A stretch of DNA of 28,573 nt from a virus: positions 1 to 28,573 of IMG/VR virus record IMGVR_UViG_3300037119_002076. One strand, given 5' to 3'. The translations under genes were made by a program, and so were the position numbers. The notes under the pieces are model-generated. The model did not search any database. It was not told the origin of the DNA and saw only the letters and a program-made list of their open reading frames with translations. This document shows, piece after piece, positions 15,366 to 23,693 of this stretch. Positions within the stretch are counted from its first letter, which is position 1. Each line of letters begins with the position of its first letter.

Positions 15366-16619
15366 ATGAGCGACACGACGGTTACGACTGCCCCGCCGGC
15401 ACCCGCGCCTGCGCAGGGCGAGGTTCCCATTCCCACGAACCAAATCAGCCCCTCCAACCCGGTCGGCTCCCAGGCGCCTCCGGCGCCGGAAGGCGAGCAC
15501 CGCCCCATCAAGGCGTCTCTGAAGGAGGCCTACGACAGGGCGGTTAATCCTAACGCCAAACGGCCAGAGAAGCCCGCTCCGCGCGCTGCGGAGGCTAAGG
15601 CTGGCCACAACCAGCCCCCCGAGGAAACGCCTAAGCTGAACCTCCGGAAGCGGCCGGATGAGCAACAGGAATTGCCGTTGCGTGGCGAAAGGGGGCAGTT
15701 CGCGCCAAGAACACAGCAGGCACAGGTTCGCAACCCGCAGGAACAGAATAGGAACAACGGTCAGCAACCGCCGCAGGGGCAGGCGCAGCAACAGGTCAGG
15801 GTGCAGTCTGGGGCGTTTCGGGAGCCTCCGACCCGGATTGCCGAGCACGCCAAGCGCGAGTGGCACATGGTGCCGGAGAGCGTCCGCGGCGAGGTCAAGC
15901 GATTATATGATGAATTTGGAAAGGCTTACAGCTTTTACAAGAAGGACTACGAAGACTTCAAGCCGGTAAAGAAATACCATCAACTCGCTCAGCAGCACGG
16001 GACGACGCTGGAAAAGGCGCTCGATAATTACATCGGGATTGAGGAGAAGCTCAGAAAAGATCCAATTGGCGGCCTGGACACGATCGTCAATAACCTCGGC
16101 CTGGTGGACCCCGAGACAGGGCAGCGCCTGGGGTTACGTGACGTCGCTTATTCGGTGCTATCCCAGACCCCGGAGCAGTTACGCCAGATCCAACAAAGCA
16201 ATGCTATGCAGGCGTCAACCGCTCAAATCGGAGCGTTACATCAGAAGATAGAAAGACTTGAAAACGAATCCAGACAGATGCACTATAACCAACAGTTCAC
16301 GTACACTCGCAGCGCCATCGACCAGTTCGCTGTCGCTCACCCGAGGTTAGATGAACTCGGTGATATCATCGAAGCAGAGCTTAAATTAGGCTTCGATCTT
16401 CCCACCGCGTACCGTAGGGCGGATATGTTACGGCCCGCCACCCGCGCCGCTCAGACCGGCAATAGTACCCCATCGGCTCAGACCCGGACCCCCGATCGCT
16501 CGATCTCCGGTTCTCCAGACGTGGCTCCCTCAAACGGAGCGTCGAGGAGGAAGGAACCCAGCGGATCACCACGCGAGGCGGCTCGTAACGCGATTGCGCG
16601 TTTCAATGGGCACGCCTGA
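15366..16619 (+). CDS. Scaffolding protein
   Basis: A 417-residue protein located immediately before the coat gene, with a ribosome binding site GAGGA (15354-15358). The first 130 residues are Pro/Ala/Gln-rich and disordered and include GHNQPP (residues 80-85). From about residue 145 it is highly charged and helical (REWHMVPESVRGEVKRLYDE, YKKDYEDFKPVKKYHQLAQ), with a long Gln-rich coiled coil at 275-300. It ends in a basic Ser/Pro-rich tail (EPSGSPREAARNAIARFNG). A helical, coat-binding C-terminal region and expression just before the capsid gene are hallmarks of scaffold. The scaffold assembles the prohead and is then lost. Confidence 0.8.
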   Translation: MSDTTVTTAPPAPAPAQGEVPIPTNQISPSNPVGSQAPPAPEGEHRPIKASLKEAYDRAVNPNAKRPEKPAPRAAEAKAGHNQPPEETPKLNLRKRPDEQQELPLRGERGQFAPRTQQAQVRNPQEQNRNNGQQPPQGQAQQQVRVQSGAFREPPTRIAEHAKREWHMVPESVRGEVKRLYDEFGKAYSFYKKDYEDFKPVKKYHQLAQQHGTTLEKALDNYIGIEEKLRKDPIGGLDTIVNNLGLVDPETGQRLGLRDVAYSVLSQTPEQLRQIQQSNAMQASTAQIGALHQKIERLENESRQMHYNQQFTYTRSAIDQFAVAHPRLDELGDIIEAELKLGFDLPTAYRRADMLRPATRAAQTGNSTPSAQTRTPDRSISGSPDVAPSNGASRRKEPSGSPREAARNAIARFNGHA

Positions 16620-16647
16620 ACTCTGACCCTAATGTGGAGCGGCTATA

Positions 16648-17667
16648 ATGCCTAACATTACGACTAACGCAGCATACCAACAAATCCTTAGCATGGCGCT
16701 CGAGGATCGATCGTCCGGCTACCAGGATCTCGTCAGTAACAACAACGCACTCCTTGCGGTTATGAAACGCAAGGGGCTCTGGAAGACATACAGTGGACCT
16801 AAAATTCGTGAGACATTACAGATAGGTAAGCAAAATGCTCAGTGGTATTCTGGATACGATCAGCTGCTGAACCCGGCACTCGATTTATTCAATGACGCTT
16901 TCTGGGACCCTAAACAAGTAGTGGTGCCTGTGATTTTGAGCCTCCAAGAAATTTTGAACAATGAGGGCGAAGCACAACTTCTCGATGTTTTCGAACAGTA
17001 TATATCGGCGGCCGAGCGTGCCCTGGAAGACGCAATGGATGCCGGGATCTATAGCGATGGTACTGCAAATGGTAATAAACAAATCACTGGACTTGCAGCT
17101 GCCATTCCCGTCGTAACCAACTCCGGCACATATGGCGGCATCAACCGCGGCACTGCCACGATTTGGCAGACGGCAACGTTTGATGCGCATTCGTTCCTGG
17201 CCGGCGCGACACAGGTTACATCGACAACGATCAGGCCTATGCTCAACGCCATCATGACGCGGCAGTCCAGGGGCCGCGACTTCGCCGATCTTCTCATCAT
17301 GAGCCCAGAGCACTACGCGGCCTATGATGCGGCGACTGTTCTCATACAGCGCCAAACCAACGAGACGTCCCTCGGCAAACTCGGTTTCTCGGCGCTCGAA
17401 TATATCGGTGGCGGCAAGCGAGCGGAGATCGTGCTCGACGGCGGCATCGGAAGTAACATGCCGGCCAACACGACGTTCGGTATCAACACCGACACGTTTA
17501 GGATGCGTTACCATCCCAACAGGAATTTTGATAAGCTGTTTGATGGTGATGGTATGATGCCAATTGACAAGGACGCCATCGCTCAGTTCGTGGGGTGGAT
17601 GGGCGAACTTACCCAAGTAAACCCTTTATTCAACTGGCGTTTTTACGATTCAGTTCCTGCATCGTAA
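16648..17667 (+). CDS. Major capsid (coat) protein, HK97-fold type
   Basis: A 339-residue protein. It begins with the helical N-arm and elongated-arm pattern (NITTNAAYQQILSMALEDR). It has VVVPVILSLQEILNNEGEA followed by LLDVFEQYISAAERALEDAM. Next comes GIYSDGTANGNKQITGLAA, the usual 'YsDGtgn...GL' element after the spine helix, and then a GGINRGTATIWQ strand typical of this coat family. The C-terminus has an aromatic F-x-W end. There is no N-terminal protease domain, so assembly depends on the separate scaffold. GGAG (16635-16638) is the ribosome binding site. The 19-codon peptide starts ten bases after the stop. Confidence 0.9.
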   Translation: MPNITTNAAYQQILSMALEDRSSGYQDLVSNNNALLAVMKRKGLWKTYSGPKIRETLQIGKQNAQWYSGYDQLLNPALDLFNDAFWDPKQVVVPVILSLQEILNNEGEAQLLDVFEQYISAAERALEDAMDAGIYSDGTANGNKQITGLAAAIPVVTNSGTYGGINRGTATIWQTATFDAHSFLAGATQVTSTTIRPMLNAIMTRQSRGRDFADLLIMSPEHYAAYDAATVLIQRQTNETSLGKLGFSALEYIGGGKRAEIVLDGGIGSNMPANTTFGINTDTFRMRYHPNRNFDKLFDGDGMMPIDKDAIAQFVGWMGELTQVNPLFNWRFYDSVPAS

Positions 17668-17677
17668 GGAGAGAAAA

Positions 17678-17737
17678 ATGGCAAAGAAACCGCCTAAAAA
17701 ACCAAAGCCGAAGCCAATGGAAAAACCTGGCTGTTAA
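17678..17737 (+). CDS. 19-residue lysine/proline-rich peptide
   Basis: AAGGAGA (17666-17672) lies a few bases before an ATG that opens MAKKPPKKPKPKPMEKPGC and a TAA. The product has eight lysines, seven prolines and a terminal cysteine and no acidic residue except one Glu. It would be a polycationic, extended (polyproline-like) peptide, possibly nucleic-acid- or capsid-binding. The strong ribosome binding site and placement just after the coat gene argue for real expression. It is too small to rule out a chance ORF, but the SD-to-ATG spacing and composition make that less likely. Confidence 0.5.
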   Translation: MAKKPPKKPKPKPMEKPGC

Positions 17738-17791
17738 TACCGTTCTAGTTGCATGGTTTGGCTGGACCCCTTTCCCATGTGATTAGGAGAT

Positions 17792-17829
17792 GGGAGTGTA
17801 CGAGAAGCTAATGAGCTACGTGCACTCCC
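17792..17829 (+). ncRNA. Stable hairpin in the post-capsid intergenic region
   Basis: GGGAGTGTACG (17792-17802) pairs with CGTGCACTCCC (17819-17829) as an 11-bp stem with one G-U pair and a 16-base loop. With the terminator 8 bases further on, the 176-base gap (17738-17913) would form a two-hairpin RNA. It could be a small RNA, an mRNA 3' end stabiliser or a processing site. No protein gene fits in the gap. Confidence 0.4.
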
Positions 17830-17836
17830 GTTAATG

Positions 17837-17893
17837 CCCGGACCCGCTGCCGCCCATAGCAAACCCCCTATCCAAGTGGCGGGTCCGGGTTTT
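17837..17893 (+). terminator. Intrinsic terminator after the capsid gene (long branched loop)
   Basis: A perfect 11-bp GC-rich stem, CCCGGACCCGC (17837-17847) with GCGGGTCCGGG (17879-17889), is followed by TTTT (17890-17893). The 31-base loop can fold further (ATAG 17856-17859 with CTAT). It separates the abundantly needed capsid genes from the tail genes, a common place for phage termination or attenuation. The T-run is short, so read-through is likely. Confidence 0.65.
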
Positions 17894-17913
17894 GTCAAAC
17901 AATGGAGATGTAG

Positions 17914-18627
17914 ATGGCCTACCGCGGCAATCCTGACGATGCGCTCGTTGTGATTTTCAAACACCATCCCAAGGAAAATGAATTGCTGACCCGCGAAGAG
18001 GGGCGTCCGATTTTCGACGACGAAGAGGTTTGTGAAGTTCGAGCGCCTGGCAGTCGCGACGTCAAAGTCTTTCCTGCGAACTTCTTCTCACGATGGGTGG
18101 ATGATCCCGAAACTGGGCGGCCGGTCAAGCAGAGCTACGCTGAGCGGTTCAGCTACCAATACATCCAATTTAAGAAGCAGGCGACGCAGACCAAAATCGG
18201 AACGCCGCTTGAGCACGCACCGTTCCTGACCGAGGGCAAGCGTGCGGAGCTCAAGGCGCAGAACGTCTACACCGTGGAGGCGCTCGCCATCATCGAGGGC
18301 AACGAGCTCAAGAACCTCGGCCCTGGCGGCCGTGACCTTAAGAACCAAGCGGAAGCATACATCGAGGAGAGTAAATCATCCGCGCCCAACAAGCAGATGG
18401 TGGCAGAGCTCGAGGCATTGAAGGCGCGCAATGCTATCCTCGAGGAGGACGTGCATGTGCTCAAGGCCAAAAAGAAAAGTGATGAGGCTGAATTTGAAAA
18501 TATGTCGGATGAGCAATTGCGAGAGTTCATCAAGACAAACACGGGCTCCGGCCCAGTAGGGCAGCCGGCTCGTAAGACCCTGGTGCGAATGGCAATGGAG
18601 TGTCGCGTTGACGAGAAAGTAGCCTGA
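17914..18627 (+). CDS. Conserved head-tail-region protein with HhH-like segment
   Basis: A 237-residue protein. I recognise the pattern of a phage protein often found after the coat gene: an N-terminal strand region (DEEVCEVRAPGSRDVKVFPA), a short YSYQYIQFKKQATQTKIGTPLEHAP-like central linker (here starting at about residue 78), and a helical repeat VYTVEALAIIEGNELKNLG with GGRDLKNQAEAYIEE, which resembles a helix-hairpin-helix. The remainder is a coiled coil (LEALKARNAILEEDVHVL) with a final MSDEQLREFIKTNTG...ARKTLVRMAM helix pair. GGAG precedes the ATG. Function is unknown; a head-completion or tail-connector partner is probable from position. Confidence 0.65.
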   Translation: MAYRGNPDDALVVIFKHHPKENELLTREEGRPIFDDEEVCEVRAPGSRDVKVFPANFFSRWVDDPETGRPVKQSYAERFSYQYIQFKKQATQTKIGTPLEHAPFLTEGKRAELKAQNVYTVEALAIIEGNELKNLGPGGRDLKNQAEAYIEESKSSAPNKQMVAELEALKARNAILEEDVHVLKAKKKSDEAEFENMSDEQLREFIKTNTGSGPVGQPARKTLVRMAMECRVDEKVA

Positions 18628-18628
18628 C

Positions 18629-19339
18629 ATGACGCTGCTGTCAGTTGTTAGGGATGTCTGCGCGGTGGTTGGCGTTCAGATGCCTACCAGCGTGTTCGCT
18701 AACATTGATACCAACCGCACCATGGCTGAAATGCTGTCTTTGGCTAACGAGATGGCGCAAACGATCGCCTATGATGGGCGAGACTGGACGTTGCTTAGGA
18801 AGATTGGAGCGGTCGCTGGCGACGACGTAACTACAGGGTTTAGCCTGCCGGCCGATTACCAGAGGTTCCTGCTGACATCAAATGTATGGCGCTCCTCGTC
18901 AACGCAAACGCCCATGCAATTCATTTCAGATACCGACCAGTGGGCGAACCGTAGGATGTCTGGCAATACCAACTGGATGTCTATTGGCAGTTGGGGAGAG
19001 TGGACCATCCTCGGCGGTCTACTGCACATCTTCCCCCCGTTGACTGTGACTGAAAAAGCCTACTTCGCCTATTTGAATAAGAATTGCATCGATCTGAAAG
19101 GCGGCGGCCATGGCGACGTGTTCATGGATGACGCTGACAGCTTTTCCTTGGACGAGCGCGTTTTGAAATTAGGTATGATCTGGCGCTGGAAAGCGCAGAA
19201 AGGATCAGCCTACACCGAGGATCTGGGCACTTATGGTGATGCACTCGCCAATGTGTCCGCACGTGACAGTCCGGCGCCCATCCTCCTCCCGCGGACTGTA
19301 AATATTGGCATCTGGGGGAAGCGCTATGGCAGTTTCTAG
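18629..19339 (+). CDS. Head-to-tail adaptor, P22 gp4-like
   Basis: A 236-residue protein. It has the helical N-terminus of the family (MTLLSVVRDVCAVVGV, TMAEMLSLANEMAQTIAYDG) and the diagnostic middle FSLPADYQRFLLTSNVW. A barrel region with WTILGGLLHIFPPLTVTE and YFAYLNKNCIDLKGG, and a C-terminal helix ERVLKLGMIWRWKAQKG, complete the pattern. P22 gp4 binds beneath the portal and forms the platform for the tail hub. It overlaps the next gene's start. The ribosome binding site is weak (GAGAAAG). Together with the P22-type portal this supports podovirus-type morphology. Confidence 0.7.
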   Translation: MTLLSVVRDVCAVVGVQMPTSVFANIDTNRTMAEMLSLANEMAQTIAYDGRDWTLLRKIGAVAGDDVTTGFSLPADYQRFLLTSNVWRSSSTQTPMQFISDTDQWANRRMSGNTNWMSIGSWGEWTILGGLLHIFPPLTVTEKAYFAYLNKNCIDLKGGGHGDVFMDDADSFSLDERVLKLGMIWRWKAQKGSAYTEDLGTYGDALANVSARDSPAPILLPRTVNIGIWGKRYGSF

Positions 19340-20966
19340 CCGCCAGGTAATGCCGGATACCGCCGCGTTTAACGTCGCGCTGGAGGGTCCTGCGGGCGTG
19401 CAGGGACCGCCTGGCACGCAAGGACCGCAGGGCGTAAAGGGCGATACAGGCCCGCAGGGCGTAAAGGGCGACAAGGGGGATACTGGAGACACCGGACCGC
19501 CGGGCGCGTCAGGCTCCGGCTCCGGAGATGTGGCTGGCCCAGCTGGCGCAGTTGCGGATCGTATCGCAGTCTACAATGGCGCTACTGGCAAAGTGATCAA
19601 GGATGGTGGCCGCACGATCGCCGAGTTGGCGCTGCTGGCTTCGCCGACGTTCACGGGTGATCCGAAGGCGCCGACACCGACTGCTGGCGACAATGACACG
19701 TCCGTTGCCACTACTGCTTTCGTCACCACGGCTGTAGCGAGTGTTGCGCCTCCCGCGGCAGGCAGCGTTACCTTTACGCCAGCGGGCAACATCGCGGCTA
19801 CCAACGTACAGACAGCGCTCGTCGAGCTCGACAACGAGAAAGTCGCCAAGGCCGGCGACATCATGAGTGGCGCGCTGCGGACTGGCACAGCGTTCCCGGT
19901 AACGCCTTATACCTCGACGATCAGCGCCAATAATTTCTCGGCGGACAACGCCATTGGGTTCAATGCGTTTGTCAATTCTGCGGGCACTGGCTGGGTTGCC
20001 CAGAACGCCGGCTATGGCGCCACGATCTCACAGGCATCCGGCACCGGGCAGATTATTTTCTCGACGACGACAGCTTCTGTCGCTGCTGGTGCGGCCTACA
20101 CGCTCGCTACGACAGCGACGCTTGATCGTACAGGTGGTTTCAACCCTAAGTGGGTCAATATCACTTCCGCTGACAGTTTCTCGACGTACAATATTCTCAG
20201 TACTGACACGCCCGGCGCGAATTTCGGATTTGGCGTACAGGGCGGTTACATGGCGTTCAACGAACAAGGCAACGGGTATAACTGGTACGGGTCTGGCGCG
20301 TCGAGAATGCAATTAGCCCACGGCGGTGGGCTCACTGTTGTCCAGCCGGCTACTATTACAAACGTAGCGTTGTCCGTTGTCGGGGCGACAAACGCTCTCT
20401 GCGCTGATTTCAGGAGCAACACTACCGGCACTGCGGCCCTCATCGGCTGGTGTTATACGGTTGTTCATTACGGCCGTGTCGGCCATGAGGCCTCTGGCAC
20501 CAAATATAGCTTCTGGGGCAGCACGGGCGCGTTCCTGAACGCCGGGACCTGGGCCACCTCTGACGCCCGCGTCAAGAATGTTACTCGCACGCTCGACCCT
20601 GTCGCGGCGTTGATGGCGGTTAACGCGCTTCAGGTGAACGAGTTCACGCCGGCATCGCCAGCTGCAAAATCGATATTCTTCGGCCGCGAAGATGTCGAGA
20701 ATGACACGCTGTACGGTTGGAACGCCCAAGAAGTCGAAGCGGTGATCCCAATTGCGGTGCGCGACGTCGCGTTGTCGAAAGACGATCAGATTACGCGCGC
20801 GGCGCTAAAGTCCGTTCCGATGCCTGAACAAGACAGCAAGGAGGCCGAAGCGCTTGGCGAAGGAGACATGAGCATCAAAGCAATCAATGACAGGTACATG
20901 CTGACTGTACTGTGGGCGGCAGTACAGCGGCTATCGGCCGAAATTGAATTGTTAAAGGCAACGTAA
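19326..20966 (+). CDS. Tail fibre with collagen-like repeats and S74 intramolecular chaperone
   Basis: A 546-residue protein. The ATG at 19326 is preferred over an upstream in-frame TTG because GGGGGA (19314-19319) lies six bases before it; it overlaps the adaptor stop. Residues about 20-60 are Gly-X-Y repeats (GPQGVKGDTGPQGVKGDKGD) encoded by a 20-bp exact DNA repeat (19425-19444 and 19452-19471). The middle has the phage-tail motif TFTGDPKAPTPTAGDNDTS and long beta-rich sections. The last 135 residues are an S74 (ICA) chaperone: SDARVKNVTRTL with S412 and K417 as the expected autoproteolysis dyad, ending in a helical trimerisation segment (WAAVQRLSAEIELLKA). It trimerises and adsorbs to the host. 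The S74 segment is cleaved off after folding in related proteins. Confidence 0.85.
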   Translation: MAVSSRQVMPDTAAFNVALEGPAGVQGPPGTQGPQGVKGDTGPQGVKGDKGDTGDTGPPGASGSGSGDVAGPAGAVADRIAVYNGATGKVIKDGGRTIAELALLASPTFTGDPKAPTPTAGDNDTSVATTAFVTTAVASVAPPAAGSVTFTPAGNIAATNVQTALVELDNEKVAKAGDIMSGALRTGTAFPVTPYTSTISANNFSADNAIGFNAFVNSAGTGWVAQNAGYGATISQASGTGQIIFSTTTASVAAGAAYTLATTATLDRTGGFNPKWVNITSADSFSTYNILSTDTPGANFGFGVQGGYMAFNEQGNGYNWYGSGASRMQLAHGGGLTVVQPATITNVALSVVGATNALCADFRSNTTGTAALIGWCYTVVHYGRVGHEASGTKYSFWGSTGAFLNAGTWATSDARVKNVTRTLDPVAALMAVNALQVNEFTPASPAAKSIFFGREDVENDTLYGWNAQEVEAVIPIAVRDVALSKDDQITRAALKSVPMPEQDSKEAEALGEGDMSIKAINDRYMLTVLWAAVQRLSAEIELLKAT

Positions 20967-20967
20967 G

Positions 20968-23682
20968 ATGGGCTCAGCATACGCCAATTACAAACGTGCC
21001 TCGATGCCGCCACAGCTGGTGCAGAAGTACGAGCCAATCACATTTCCGGCGCCAACCCGCGGATTGATGCTGGCCGACAACGAGGCTTTCCAACAGCCCG
21101 GCGGTGCGGTGGTGATGGACAATTGGAAACCGACACTGCGCGGTTGCAGCCTGCGCGGCGGCTGCGTGCGCTGGGCGACCTTGCCTGAGACCACGCCGGT
21201 TATTTCCGCTTTCGAGTACGCTTCAGGAAACAACCAACAGATGTTCGCGGCTAACGCCACCAAGCTATACAACGTGACGGCTGGCGGCTCGCCAACGTTA
21301 GTCAAGTCGGGACAAACATCCGGTAATTACGCCGCCTCGCAACTGGCTAATCAGGGCGGTGATTATCTGATTGCGGTGAACGACGCCGGCAATGATGTTT
21401 TGCGTTATGACGGCACAAATTGGATAACACTAACTTATACAGTTCCGACAAACTGGGCCACGAGTACTTTCTACGCCGTTGGCGCCAGGGCGACGGATAC
21501 CGCCGATAACACCCACTGGAAAGTAGCTCCTACACACGCCCACACTAGTGCCGCCGCGGGGACGTTTCTCGCCGATCGCAGTGCACATCCGGGGTATTGG
21601 GTGGAGGATACGGCGTCTGACGACATCCCTTGGATTACCGGACCCGCAACCTCAAAAGTCGTCAACGGCAAAAACCTCGTTTACGTCAACAAGTATCGCA
21701 ATCGCCTGTTTTTCATTGAGGCGACCTCGATGAACGCCTGGTACCTACCGCCTAATTCGGTGGGCGGTCAGTTGCAGATGATTCCGCTTTCAGGCGCAGC
21801 CACCCGAGGCGGGAAGTTATTGTTTTGTGCAACCTGGAGTTTAGATGCCGGCGACGGTGTGGATGACAAGCTGGTCTTCGCGACAGACCTCGGCGAGCTC
21901 CTCATATTCACGGGTGGCGATCCCTCGAGCGCCGCCAACTGGCGCCAGGAAGGCCGCTATCAGATCAGTCCGCCGATGGGGATGAACGCATGGGTGCAGT
22001 TGGGTGGCGAGCTTCTGATACTCACCACGTCCGGCATCATCCCTGTCAGCGCCTCCATTACCAAAGGGCCTGAAGAGCTCGAGCTCGCCGCCATCACACG
22101 CAACATCCGCGAGATGTGGCGCGATGAAGTTAGCGCCAAGCGGCAATGGTCTTGGACGGCGTGCAATTGGGAGGAATATGGAGGAGCATTTGTCACCTGG
22201 CCGGGCGGCGCGCCAGGTAAACGTTATTGCGGCGTAGTCAACGCTTCGACTGGCGCCTGGTGTCGTTTTGTTGGTTATGACGCGACGTGTTTTATTCGCA
22301 TGCGCTCAGACATGTTTTTCGGCACCCAGGACGGCAAGATCATGCAGGCCGATCGCACTGGCTACGATGACGGTGTGCCCTACCTGGCGACGCTGGTTGG
22401 CGGCTGGGAAGTGTTTCAGTCACCAGGCCAGACCATCACGTGGCGGCAGGCGCGAGCTTCGTTCACGGCGGCCCAGGGCCAGCCATTCCAGCCGCAACTA
22501 TCGGGCACAACGGACTACAATGTCACGCTGCCGCAGCCGCCGCCGGCAGGACCAGATCCTGGCATCGCCGACGTCTGGGATCAGGGTCACTGGGGGCCTA
22601 ACATGGGTCCGGTACAGCCGGCGGCGTGGAAAAACAACACTGCGTACACGGTTGGGCAACAGGTCTATGAGCCTGGAACAACCACTCGTTCTTCAATCAA
22701 CGAAAATTTCGATGCGTGGCCGGGTGACACATCTTCGGACGGCTTGTGGATGAAGTCCGATTGGACGTCAGTCGGAAACGATATGGACCCATTGCGGGCA
22801 GTGGTTTCAGGCGGCCTACTCAACCTCACCAGCACGACCAGTTCGGCTCCATTGCAGGGCGCGGAGGTGCAAACTACGCGCGGTTATGGCTACGGCCGTT
22901 ATGAATGTCGCATGAAGGTCTCCCCCGCCAATGCGGGGGTTGCTAGCTTCTTCTTGTATGGCGTGGGTAGCGGCATTCCAGAATTTGATATGGAGTTTTT
23001 GCTTAACGAGCAGCAGATACTCCACGTCACTAATCATCCGGAAGTTGGCGAAACGATCGTTCCGTTATTTTTTGATCCCACCGCGGCGTTTCACACCTAC
23101 GCGATTAATTGGATTCCGGGTCCTGACCCTGGCACTGCCACAGTGCAGAATTTTGTCGATGGGCAGATGGTTGCCACCCAGACCAGCCCGAATTTTTTGC
23201 CTCCGACTGGCGGCTGTTTAATCATGATGAACGTGTGGAGTGGCGAGCCTGATTTTGGTGGCGGGCCACCTTCCACCAACGCGACAACACAATATGACTG
23301 GGTTCGTTTTACCCCGTTCGTTAGTTCGCCGCCACCTCCCAACAATTCACTGTGGTCGCTCTGGACTGTTGCCACTAATCACACCAGTGCGGCAACGGGG
23401 ATGTTTGGGGACGACCGTGCGGATCACCCGACTTACTGGACAGCGGCCGGGACGTTTCCGCCGCCGCCAGTGCCGACTGCACCGGAGCGCGTTGCTTACG
23501 CGCAGTGGGACCAGCACTACGCCAGCCACGGCCCGGTTCGCAACACGATGTGGGTCAGCATTGGCGTCACCGGGTTCTCGCATGCGCCGATCGTGCAAGT
23601 GATGGTCGCGCAGAACGCCAAGCCTAATGTGGATCTGATCGCAATTTCCGCTCTCTTTGAGCGAGCGGGGATGAACGTGTAG
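20968..23682 (+). CDS. Tail hub protein with nested GH16 glycoside hydrolase
   Basis: A 904-residue protein. The N-terminal 550 residues resemble a conserved phage tail (gp10-like hub) protein: FPAPTRGLMLADNEAFQQ, VVMDNWKPTLRGCSLRGG, and later ISPPMGMNAWVQLGGELLIL with TACNWEEYGGAFVTWPGG. Residues 163-211 form a carbohydrate-binding-like module (W163...Y169-V171-G172, then H192-T193-S194, D203-R204, H207-P208, Y210-W211). A second copy starts at W554 (TAYTVGQQV) and is interrupted after S575 by a GH16-type lectin-like catalytic domain (residues about 577-785). It then resumes with LWTVATNHTSAATGMF...HPTYW (residues 798-824). The GH16 signature ExDxE is complete: E672-F-D674-M-E676, in PEFDMEFL. 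Such enzymes cleave beta-glucans, agars or galactans. An endo-depolymerase at the tail hub would open host exopolysaccharide. The hub assignment is moderate; the GH16 call is strong. Confidence 0.8.
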   Translation: MGSAYANYKRASMPPQLVQKYEPITFPAPTRGLMLADNEAFQQPGGAVVMDNWKPTLRGCSLRGGCVRWATLPETTPVISAFEYASGNNQQMFAANATKLYNVTAGGSPTLVKSGQTSGNYAASQLANQGGDYLIAVNDAGNDVLRYDGTNWITLTYTVPTNWATSTFYAVGARATDTADNTHWKVAPTHAHTSAAAGTFLADRSAHPGYWVEDTASDDIPWITGPATSKVVNGKNLVYVNKYRNRLFFIEATSMNAWYLPPNSVGGQLQMIPLSGAATRGGKLLFCATWSLDAGDGVDDKLVFATDLGELLIFTGGDPSSAANWRQEGRYQISPPMGMNAWVQLGGELLILTTSGIIPVSASITKGPEELELAAITRNIREMWRDEVSAKRQWSWTACNWEEYGGAFVTWPGGAPGKRYCGVVNASTGAWCRFVGYDATCFIRMRSDMFFGTQDGKIMQADRTGYDDGVPYLATLVGGWEVFQSPGQTITWRQARASFTAAQGQPFQPQLSGTTDYNVTLPQPPPAGPDPGIADVWDQGHWGPNMGPVQPAAWKNNTAYTVGQQVYEPGTTTRSSINENFDAWPGDTSSDGLWMKSDWTSVGNDMDPLRAVVSGGLLNLTSTTSSAPLQGAEVQTTRGYGYGRYECRMKVSPANAGVASFFLYGVGSGIPEFDMEFLLNEQQILHVTNHPEVGETIVPLFFDPTAAFHTYAINWIPGPDPGTATVQNFVDGQMVATQTSPNFLPPTGGCLIMMNVWSGEPDFGGGPPSTNATTQYDWVRFTPFVSSPPPPNNSLWSLWTVATNHTSAATGMFGDDRADHPTYWTAAGTFPPPPVPTAPERVAYAQWDQHYASHGPVRNTMWVSIGVTGFSHAPIVQVMVAQNAKPNVDLIAISALFERAGMNV

Positions 23683-23693
23683 AGGGCCTTACG

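Noticed and set aside
11664-17136. Shared VTNSGTY segment in the Ig-like protein (about 11658-11682) and the coat protein (about 17113-17136)
   Set aside because: Only seven residues and no extended similarity; could be chance or convergent beta-strand sequence.
16885-17616. 243-residue antisense ORF
   Set aside because: Overlaps the coat gene completely; a typical GC-rich shadow.
22922-22939. CCCCCGC-caat-GCGGGGG hairpin
   Set aside because: Lies inside the GH16 coding sequence and has no T-run; not a terminator.
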